Assembly (NCBI GenBank): GCA_003230795.1
Contig: QIGM01000244.1
Location: 1 to 5,957, forward strand
Length of the DNA: 5,957 bases
Direction: 5' to 3'
Origin: a bacterium
GTDB lineage: Bacteria > Bdellovibrionota_C > UBA2361 > SZUA-149
The notes beneath the pieces are model-generated. The model did no database searches. It saw only the letters and a program-made list of their open reading frames with translations, and was not told the DNA's origin. A program made the position numbers and the translations under genes. This document shows positions 1 to 4,264 of the stretch, in pieces (position 1 is the stretch's first letter; every line of letters starts with the position of its first letter).

Positions 1-157
1 AATCACAGCCGCATTTATCGCAATTGCACTTCTTGGATGGCAGTTGTCTGGTTTGGTGGAATACAACTTCGGCGACGGAGAAATTCGCCTTGTCGTTCTC
101 TTCCTAATGGGCGTTCTGCTTTCTTTGACCCGATTTTTCGATAAAAGCTCTAACTAA
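1..157 (+). CDS. 3' end of an O-antigen ligase-like membrane protein (partial)
   Basis: The frame starting at base 2 is open for 51 codons and stops with TAA at 155-157; the 5' part lies outside the window. The visible protein is a hydrophobic helix, a short loop reading GLVEYNFGDGEIR, a second hydrophobic helix (LVVLFLMGVLLSL) and a short basic tail ending FFDKSSN. The loop with EYNFGD(S/G)E followed by a last membrane helix is typical of the C-terminus of O-antigen ligase/polymerase family (Wzy_C/WaaL-like) inner-membrane proteins, which join or polymerise surface polysaccharide on the periplasmic side. Only about an eighth of a usual protein is seen, so the family is inferred from one loop. 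Two further copies of this gene end lie downstream. They have one A fewer in the run at 143-146, so their C-terminus reads DKALTK instead of DKSSN. Confidence 0.7.
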   Translation, partial: ITAAFIAIALLGWQLSGLVEYNFGDGEIRLVVLFLMGVLLSLTRFFDKSSN

Positions 158-172
158 AGGCTCTTAATGGGA
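59..172 (+). repeat. Ligase-tail direct repeat, copy 1
   Basis: Bases 59-158 match 5414-5513 with one substitution (T120 against C5475) and one single-base A insertion in copy 1. Bases 99-172 match 1254-1326 with one substitution (C112 against A1267) and the same indel. The match with copy 2 runs past the stop codon through AAAGGCTCTTAATGGGA and ends exactly at 172. The next base, 173, is the last base of the stop codon of the minus-strand 49-residue gene. Confidence 0.93.
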
Positions 173-322
173 CTACTCTTTCTCCGAGTCTTCTTTATCT
201 ACCTTCCCTTTGAACTGATCTACAAAAGATCCTGCTTGGGACAGCCAAAGAAGCTTTTGTTCAGCCGTAAGCTTTTGGAACTGAGTATCTCCATCAAAAT
301 CGTTAGATTCTTTTACGTCCAT
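173..322 (-). CDS. Small 49-residue partner protein of the nucleotidyltransferase
   Basis: An ATG at 322-320 overlaps the stop codon of the upstream nucleotidyltransferase by one base (TAATG), so translation is almost certainly coupled. The frame runs 49 codons to TAG at 175-173. The product is acidic and polar (MDVKESNDFDG at the start, DKEDSEKE at the end) around one amphipathic stretch, residues 18-39, reading LTAEQKLLWLSQAGSFVDQF. Small proteins with an LT-(P/A)-EQ-(R/K)-L-x-WL helix are often encoded next to stand-alone nucleotidyltransferases; I recall this as a general pattern, not a specific match. The role as antitoxin or cofactor is inferred from the coupling. The gene shares the low G+C of its partner, and its stop codon abuts the end of ligase-tail repeat copy 1, so the insertion boundary falls here. 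Confidence 0.72.
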   Translation of the reverse strand: MDVKESNDFDGDTQFQKLTAEQKLLWLSQAGSFVDQFKGKVDKEDSEKE

Positions 323-813
323 TATAACTTCATTAATCTCTCAAGTTCAGTAATATCTCTAATATCTTTTTCCCGCCCTGCGTCTCTCTTCATTTCGATA
401 AGCTTAAGCACAGAAACAAGCATGACTTTCCTACCATTGATATCGACTGAATCCGTACTTTTAATTAACTCTTCGTAAGAATGCTCTTTTGAAAGGAATA
501 TATCTAGCTGCTTAATAGGAATATTAGGATCGTAAACTGTAAAAACCAATGCATTCTTATTCTCTACAGCATCTCTAATTTGTTCCTGATTTTTGAGAAA
601 TTCAAGCCCAACGGGCAGCCGTGGTTTGAAATGCATCTCCCGAAGAACTACGAAAAAACGATCTAAGTTCTCTTCGGACATATCAACTGCTATATCGATA
701 TCAACAGTCAGTCGTTCTACTCCATGCAGAACACTCGCGACACCACCAGCTAAGACAAATTTAACTTGAGCATCCGTAAGCTTGATTAAAATATCTGCAT
801 ATAGATTCTGCAT
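322..813 (-). CDS. Nucleotidyltransferase (AbiEii/MNT-like, possible toxin of a two-gene module)
   Basis: 163 residues. The N-terminal half carries the minimal nucleotidyltransferase signature: FVLAGGVASVLHG (GG at 23-24) followed by R34, T36 and the acidic pair DID at 38-40. This is the metal-binding arrangement that transfers a nucleotide from an NTP. A C-terminal GREKDIRDITELERL near residue 146 matches the (R/K)xKD..D(I/L)..L tail common in AbiEii and DUF6036-type enzymes. The ATG at 813-811 is preceded directly by an in-frame TGA, so the protein cannot start further upstream; no strong ribosome site is visible. The stop overlaps the start of the 49-residue partner. Such enzymes act as toxins in type IV-like or MNT toxin-antitoxin systems by modifying tRNA or a partner protein; which applies here cannot be read from the sequence. 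The gene is clearly A+T-richer than the rest of the window, suggesting transfer. Confidence 0.85.
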   Translation of the reverse strand: MQNLYADILIKLTDAQVKFVLAGGVASVLHGVERLTVDIDIAVDMSEENLDRFFVVLREMHFKPRLPVGLEFLKNQEQIRDAVENKNALVFTVYDPNIPIKQLDIFLSKEHSYEELIKSTDSVDINGRKVMLVSVLKLIEMKRDAGREKDIRDITELERLMKL

Positions 814-821
814 TCATTTAG

Positions 822-1052
822 CCTAACATACCTGCTCTCAGCGTCCACAATCGCATCAGTGGAGAAATCATCCGCGTAGAAAAAATTGCAGACGATGTTT
901 ACCTACTAGACACAACTCTGTCTGAGAACGGTTATCCAATCGTTTATAAACTCGATGGTCCGATCCAGGGCCCTGATGGGAGTACTCTGAGCCTTGAAGA
1001 GGCTCGTCGAATTGCACGTAGGCAACAAAATTCCGCTAACTCATCTAGATAA
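822..1052 (+). pseudogene. Start-less C-terminal fragment of an unrecognised protein
   Basis: After an in-frame TAG at 819-821 the frame is open for 76 codons to TAA at 1050-1052, with no ATG, GTG or TTG in frame. The translation looks like real protein: HNRISGEIIRVEKIADDVYLL, then YPIVYKLDGPIQGPDGSTLS, then a charged helix LEEARRIARRQQNS. I do not recognise the family. It is best read as the 3' end of a gene that lost its beginning when the nucleotidyltransferase module (start at 813) arrived. It could still be translated from a rare start such as ATC or ATT. It is convergent with the broken AIM24 gene, with 27 bases between the two stop codons, so it occupies the same position relative to AIM24 as the ligase tail does at 5411-5536. 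Confidence 0.5.
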
Positions 1053-1076
1053 GATGTAGCTAGGGATAGTATCGAC

Positions 1077-1134
1077 AAACTAGTTCCGCTCACCCATCAA
1101 AAGGTTCCCAAGGATGCCGCCTTCACCAGTAGAC
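1077..1134. repeat. AIM24-tail repeat, copy A (partner 5569-5626)
   Basis: These 58 bases align without gaps to 5569-5626 with four differences. In the minus-strand reading frame two of the changes are synonymous (TTG/CTG Leu, GAA/GAG Glu), and two adjacent bases change Gly to Glu. The match stops three bases past the stop codon on one side and inside the gene on the other. Confidence 0.9.
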
Positions 1135-1233
1135 GTTAAGTCCAATGGGATTATCTTACCTGGATACGGCGCAGCGAAAGCGACGTGCCGTTAGCCGTCA
1201 TCAAAGGTTGAGTCCGGTAAGAACCCCCTCTTG
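1080..1233 (-). pseudogene. Broken AIM24-family gene with internal deletion and frameshift
   Basis: The last 17 codons before TAG at 1082-1080 read [17 protein letters not shown], matching the end of the AIM24-family gene at the right edge of the window except for one residue (GGRN there). Upstream in the same frame comes HVAFAAPYPGKIIPLDLT, which resembles the middle of AIM24/TIGR00266 proteins, where (V)xFAxPYPGxI(I)PxDL is a conserved stretch. An intact gene would have well over a hundred residues between these segments, so the centre is deleted. The frame is stopped by TAA at 1193-1191; shifting frame there continues as RTQPLMTANGT, which would fit just upstream in the family. The 5' limit of about 1233 is approximate, and homology is lost before ligase-tail copy 2 at 1254. 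The final match is visible at nucleotide level; assigning the middle segment rests on memory of the family. Confidence 0.75.
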
Positions 1234-1253
1234 CTTCTTTCGCGTCGAGAAGA

Positions 1254-1326
1254 TCTTCCTAATGGGAGTTCTGCTTTCTTTGACCCGATTTTTCGATAAA
1301 GCTCTAACTAAAGGCTCTTAATGGGA
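1254..1326 (+). repeat. Ligase-tail direct repeat, copy 2 (5'-truncated remnant)
   Basis: 73 bases match 99-172 with one substitution and one indel. In frame it encodes MGVLLSLTRFFDKALTKGS, the last ligase helix and tail, then TAA at 1319-1321. That stop overlaps the ATG of the zinc-ribbon-like gene at 1321 (TAATG). The repeat also carries an AAAGG ribosome site (1310-1314), six bases from that ATG. Upstream of 1254 the ligase sequence is absent and gives way to the broken AIM24 gene. Confidence 0.92.
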
Positions 1327-1605
1327 AAACGAAAAAATAAGGTCACAACGTACCAATGCTGTTGGTGCTCGAAACAAATTGCTTGGTCGAAGATTCTAAT
1401 TCTGTCCGTCAAAAAGCCCACTACTCCCATGTCGAAGATACCGGCTGAATTCGATACCCAAGATTTCTATTGCCATGAAGGTTGCATGGCTAAACAACTC
1501 GAACCTAATGGGCGTGTCAAAAAACTGCGTTTTTCGACACGCCCATTAGGCAATGTTTCTCGATACCGCTGCGTAAAAAAGGGACGCCTATTTATTCCAG
1601 CTTAA
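1321..1605 (+). CDS. Small cysteine-rich (zinc-ribbon-like) protein of unknown function
   Basis: 94 codons. The ATG at 1321 has a good ribosome site (AAAGG, six-base spacing) and overlaps the stop of the ligase-tail frame. Residues 13-16 are CCWC and residues 51-55 are CHEGC, a pattern of paired cysteines that suggests one zinc-binding knuckle with a 35-residue insert. The protein is strongly basic. I do not recognise a family, and a soluble nucleic-acid- or protein-binding role is only a guess. Codons 62-77 lie inside a 47-base inverted repeat, so the C-terminal third may be altered or newly made sequence. The 3' end overlaps the end of the convergent TPR gene by 14 bases. The first two codons are also present in repeat copy 1, which suggests the ligase and this gene were once neighbours in one operon. 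Confidence 0.6.
   Translation: MGKRKNKVTTYQCCWCSKQIAWSKILILSVKKPTTPMSKIPAEFDTQDFYCHEGCMAKQLEPNGRVKKLRFSTRPLGNVSRYRCVKKGRLFIPA
1504..1550. repeat. 47-base inverted repeat inside the zinc-ribbon-like gene
   Basis: Two perfect 15-base arms, CCTAATGGGCGTGTC at 1504-1518 and its reverse complement at 1536-1550, enclose one mismatch (A1519 against C1535), a further five A:T pairs and a five-base loop CTGCG at 1525-1529. The first 12 bases of the arm, CCTAATGGGCGT, also occur in ligase-tail copies 1 and 3. There is no T-run immediately after the stem, so it is not a classical terminator. It could be a REP-like palindrome, a recombination site or an mRNA structure. Confidence 0.93.
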
Positions 1606-2797
1606 TTATTGCTGATTCTTTTAGGAATTCTGCCTGCGAATTGCTGAGCCGTAGAGACTGACGGATATGCGAACGCGCGCATTCGATATCGCCAAGCATT
1701 CTGCACGCCCGCGCCGCAACGTAATGGGAACGCAAATCTCCAGGACGCTGATTGAGATCGATTGAGACCAACTCCATTGCTCGAGTGCTTGTATCGCCTC
1801 GCTCCAGCAAAACCTCCGCTAAGTCTCTTGAGTGGGCCGCCGGATCTTCCTCAACCCATTGCTCCAGAAGTTTCAATGCTTCTGCCTGAAGCATCGCCGA
1901 GGTCTCTTCGTTTCCAAGAGCGCGTTCAACGCGCGCCATTCGCAGCAAATATTCGGGAGCTCGTCGTAACTCGAGCGTTCTTCGCAGAAAAATCTGCTCT
2001 GCACTTAGATTTCCTCTCACCTCAGCCAGCTCAGCGAGGTGTTCAATAGCCAAATAGTAATCCGGATAAGAACGAAGCGCTTCCTTAAAAGCAGATTCCG
2101 CTTCGTCGTATCGCTTTCTCTCCAAGTAGAAAATTCCAATCTGGGCTTGAATCCAGGCTAAGGGTTCCGCATCTTCCCCGGCGTAAGCACTCCGCGCCTT
2201 AAGCAGAGCGTTCAAGCGCTGCTCATGTTCGCCTTGAAGCGAATACAATTCCGCCATCCTGGCCCAAGAAGCAAAGCCCGGAAACATTTCGTGAAAATTT
2301 TCTAAGTAGCGAAATGCTTCTTCGTAGCGACCCAAGCCCAGCAACGCGTCAATTCTGAGCAAAGCTGGAGCGGCAGTTCCTGGTGCTAGCGAGAGAATTT
2401 TCAGTGAAATCTCTAGAGAATCAGAGAATTGATGCCGTGCCAACAAACTGTGCCCGAGAAGCAGAAGTCGAATGGTGTCTGTTTTCGGCGTAAATGGCTC
2501 CGCTTTCCGCAACAGCTGTTCGGCGCGGCGATATCGAGTCTCCTCACCTTTCGAGCGAGCGAGAGACATCTCTGCAGCCGCAATTTTTTGAACGGCTATA
2601 AAGTTGAAGGGATCGCGTTCAAGTTCTTTCTCCCAGAACGCAAGCATATTTTTTGCGTACGTTCCAACGGACTCTGCCTCAATGGGCAGCGAAGGCGTAG
2701 ACATCGATTGCATCTTCGTGAACGCAAGATAATCAAAGAAATTCACCCCGGCAAAGAGTGCCAGTGCAATACAGCATATCGTGCCTACCTTTTTCAT
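1592..2797 (-). CDS. Membrane-anchored tetratricopeptide (TPR) repeat protein
   Basis: 401 residues, ATG at 2797-2795, with AGGCGG just upstream as a plausible ribosome site. Residues 4-24 form a hydrophobic N-terminal segment after MKK, with no clear cleavage site, so a single membrane anchor with a periplasmic body is likely. The rest is helical and repetitive. The clearest TPR units are around 137-170 (LLRIDALLGLGRYEEAFRYL) and 214-247 (IGIFYLERKRYDEAESAFKE), with weaker ones from about 90 and from about 350 to the end. TPR arrays act as scaffolds for protein partners and have no catalytic site. It is the last gene of the minus-strand operon, 57 bases after the DUF4331 C-half lipoprotein. 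TPR proteins beside DUF4331 genes suggest a shared periplasmic task, which is unknown. It converges with, and overlaps by 14 bases, the zinc-ribbon-like gene. Confidence 0.88.
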   Translation of the reverse strand: MKKVGTICCIALALFAGVNFFDYLAFTKMQSMSTPSLPIEAESVGTYAKNMLAFWEKELERDPFNFIAVQKIAAAEMSLARSKGEETRYRRAEQLLRKAEPFTPKTDTIRLLLLGHSLLARHQFSDSLEISLKILSLAPGTAAPALLRIDALLGLGRYEEAFRYLENFHEMFPGFASWARMAELYSLQGEHEQRLNALLKARSAYAGEDAEPLAWIQAQIGIFYLERKRYDEAESAFKEALRSYPDYYLAIEHLAELAEVRGNLSAEQIFLRRTLELRRAPEYLLRMARVERALGNEETSAMLQAEALKLLEQWVEEDPAAHSRDLAEVLLERGDTSTRAMELVSIDLNQRPGDLRSHYVAARACRMLGDIECARSHIRQSLRLSNSQAEFLKESAIIKLE

Positions 2798-2854
2798 GCC
2801 GCCTAAACCGCCAACGAGTCGCCTAACAGTCAGAGGACCTATTGAACTCCTTCC

Positions 2855-3370
2855 CTACTGAGGAGGCGCAGCAAAGGGAAACACGCTAAGCGCGGGAGAG
2901 TCGTTGGCGACCCCATCGGATATTCCAGGACCACCGGAAAGAACGCTACCGCGATTTAACACGAGCCCCAAAATCGGATCGATCGTATCGTCCTCCAGTC
3001 CCCTTCCGTTCGGAAAGACCGTCGGCATGCTCAAGTCAATGTTTATAACGTCGGGGTTCACAATTCCTGCGACCGCCTCGGCAGAAACTCCGGGAGAATC
3101 CTCAGCCGGAAATCCGGGAACCGACGCAACCGCTCCTCTAAGCGCAGTAATGGTTGCGATAATAGTATCAAGGAAGTCGTTCGGATCTGTGCTCGGGTCA
3201 CCCAAGTTGAAATCATCCTTCATCCCCGAGGGGATAAGTGCGGAGTTGACTGCCGAAACACCCATGCGATCTACCTGGAGAAAAATGGCGTCACTACCGC
3301 TAGAGCCCCCGCAAGAGACCCATACCAACGCCACTACAACTGTTGCGAGAAGAATTGAAAAGGTTTTCAT
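2855..3370 (-). CDS. Lipoprotein carrying the C-terminal half of DUF4331
   Basis: 171 residues from the ATG at 3370. MKTFSILLATVVVALVWVSC-GG is a lipoprotein signal with the acceptor Cys at 20; the lipobox WVSC is slightly unusual at -3. The mature part has the C-terminal DUF4331 features: QVDRMGVSAVNSALIPSG, a KDDFN motif, DVINIDLSMPTVFPNGRGLE followed by DD, then DGVAND and a final FPFAAPP. In typical DUF4331 proteins these follow directly on the N-terminal half in one chain; here they form a separate gene with its own export signal, 13 bases downstream. A GTG nine bases upstream is in frame, but AGGTG sits six bases from the ATG and the GTG lies within it, so the ATG is preferred. DUF4331 has no established function. 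Confidence 0.83.
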   Translation of the reverse strand: MKTFSILLATVVVALVWVSCGGSSGSDAIFLQVDRMGVSAVNSALIPSGMKDDFNLGDPSTDPNDFLDTIIATITALRGAVASVPGFPAEDSPGVSAEAVAGIVNPDVINIDLSMPTVFPNGRGLEDDTIDPILGLVLNRGSVLSGGPGISDGVANDSPALSVFPFAAPPQ

Positions 3371-3376
3371 AGTAGT

Positions 3377-3381
3377 CACCT
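3377..3381 (-). promoter_or_regulatory. Ribosome binding site setting the start of the DUF4331 C-half
   Basis: AGGTG on the minus strand lies six bases before the ATG at 3370. Its last three bases are the alternative in-frame GTG start, which would have no ribosome site of its own. Confidence 0.65.
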
Positions 3382-3383
3382 AT

Positions 3384-4076
3384 TTATTGCTGTTCGAAGC
3401 TTTTCGCCCAAATTGAAATATTTCCCGAATCCGAGGCCGAAATTCCCGGAAGCGCAGCGATCGGAAACTCTACGACGATAGTCGCCGTATTAAAGCTGCC
3501 AAAGAAATTTTCTGGCGAACCCCCGCCCTCACAGCGCAAACCGACAACCGGAACACACGGTGAAGCTAGAAAATTTTGGAAACCAATGGCGTCAAAAAAG
3601 AAATGGTCATCTCGGAGTCCGGCGAAGGCATTTACATCTCCCGACGTTGTTACCACCGCTTCACTTCCGTTCGACACTGGACCACTAATGGCTCCCCCCC
3701 CAGGAACACCGGTCATTCGAAACGTTTGAGAAACGCCCCCATCCGAACCGACGGTCGTGTCAAAGGTGATCCTAACAGTAGTATCTGCAACGACATCTCC
3801 ATCAGTATCAACATATAACTCGTAGCGCGCGAGATCCGAAAACAACGGCGGCGTAGATGCAACTTCCGGACTGAAGACTCCGTAAACGAGAACTAACTTG
3901 GAGTCGTCTTGCGGACTCTTAAATGCAAAGACGTCCGTAATATCTACAAACGACCTCACTTCGCCCATTACCGCCGGCGCTTCATTGTGATCCGCAGCAA
4001 ACGCCCCCGTAATAAAGGCCGTAATAAAGGCAAAAAGAGAGAAGAAAACACTGGGGAAAATGTATCTGTTCTTCAT
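3384..4076 (-). CDS. Secreted protein carrying the N-terminal half of DUF4331
   Basis: 230 residues from the ATG at 4076. It has a textbook Sec signal peptide, MKNRYIFPSVFFSLFAF then ITAFITGAFA, with cleavage after residue 27. The mature protein opens with ADHNEAP, then VDITDVFAFKSP, RYELYVDTDGD, DTTVRITFDTT, DDHFFFDAIGFQNF and near the end NISIWAKS. These are, in order, the N-terminal marks of DUF4331 (DH..SP, DI.DVYAF, ID.DGD, FFFD, SIWA). The protein ends about where a full-length DUF4331 would continue into the half found in the next gene. A TTG at 4097 is in frame upstream, but AGAGGG (4087-4082) sits five bases before the ATG, and starting there gives a clean signal peptide. It is the first gene of the DUF4331-DUF4331-TPR operon. 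Confidence 0.85.
   Translation of the reverse strand: MKNRYIFPSVFFSLFAFITAFITGAFAADHNEAPAVMGEVRSFVDITDVFAFKSPQDDSKLVLVYGVFSPEVASTPPLFSDLARYELYVDTDGDVVADTTVRITFDTTVGSDGGVSQTFRMTGVPGGGAISGPVSNGSEAVVTTSGDVNAFAGLRDDHFFFDAIGFQNFLASPCVPVVGLRCEGGGSPENFFGSFNTATIVVEFPIAALPGISASDSGNISIWAKSFEQQ
4009..4032. repeat. Tandem 12-base repeat within the signal-peptide codons
   Basis: GTAATAAAGGCC at 4009-4020 is followed by GTAATAAAGGCA at 4021-4032. On the coding strand each unit spells F-I-T-(A/G), giving FITAFITG in the hydrophobic core of the signal peptide. The unit length keeps the frame, so gain or loss would only change signal-peptide length. Confidence 0.85.
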
Positions 4077-4081
4077 GGCAG

Positions 4082-4087
4082 CCCTCT
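4082..4087 (-). promoter_or_regulatory. Ribosome binding site setting the start of the DUF4331 N-half
   Basis: AGAGGG on the minus strand, five bases before the ATG at 4076, decides for this start over the in-frame TTG at 4097. Confidence 0.65.
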
Positions 4088-4217
4088 GATTATGCAATTT
4101 GGAAAATCTTTTTACTCAATACGATTAACAAAGCGTGTATTTGGCTATAAATCAACTCGGCAAGTATTTGTACAGAAAAACAATGTGGCTTATTGGGCTG
4201 ACACTCTTCTCGCTACG

Positions 4218-4238
4218 CCCCCCCCCCCACACACACAC
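4218..4238. repeat. C11 homopolymer followed by an (AC)5 microsatellite
   Basis: Eleven C at 4218-4228 are followed by five AC units at 4229-4238. The tract lies between Fic (stop at 4265) and the DUF4331 operon (ATG at 4076). Read in the direction of both genes it is (GT)5-G11, about 140 bases upstream of the DUF4331 start and about 27 bases after the Fic stop. The flanking 4077-4264 interval holds no gene; a promoter for the DUF4331 operon must lie here or upstream, but I see no convincing -35/-10 pair. Confidence 0.95.
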
Positions 4239-4264
4239 GGAGTGGGCAAAGAGATTCTCGTTTA

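Noticed and set aside
167..478. Open frame of 103 codons (+), starting at the ATG shared with repeat copy 2
   Set aside because: It runs antisense to the nucleotidyltransferase and its 49-residue partner, which have family motifs and stop-start coupling. Only its first two codons derive from a real gene start.
1161..1190. Short imperfect hairpin around CGGCGCAGCGAAAGCGACG
   Set aside because: The pairing is poor, and the stretch is better explained as the coding remnant HVAFAAPYPG of the broken AIM24 gene.
59..1326. Integron cassette array with attC sites
   Set aside because: The repeats are coding gene ends. I find no paired RYYYAAC/GTTRRRY core sites around the genes, and there is no integrase in the window.
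1504..1550. Rho-independent terminator
   Set aside because: The stem is long and perfect, but no T-run follows on either strand and it lies well inside an open frame.
4077..4200. Sigma70-like promoter for the DUF4331 operon
   Set aside because: Several TTG and TATA-like hexamers occur, but none with correct spacing and good matches in both boxes.
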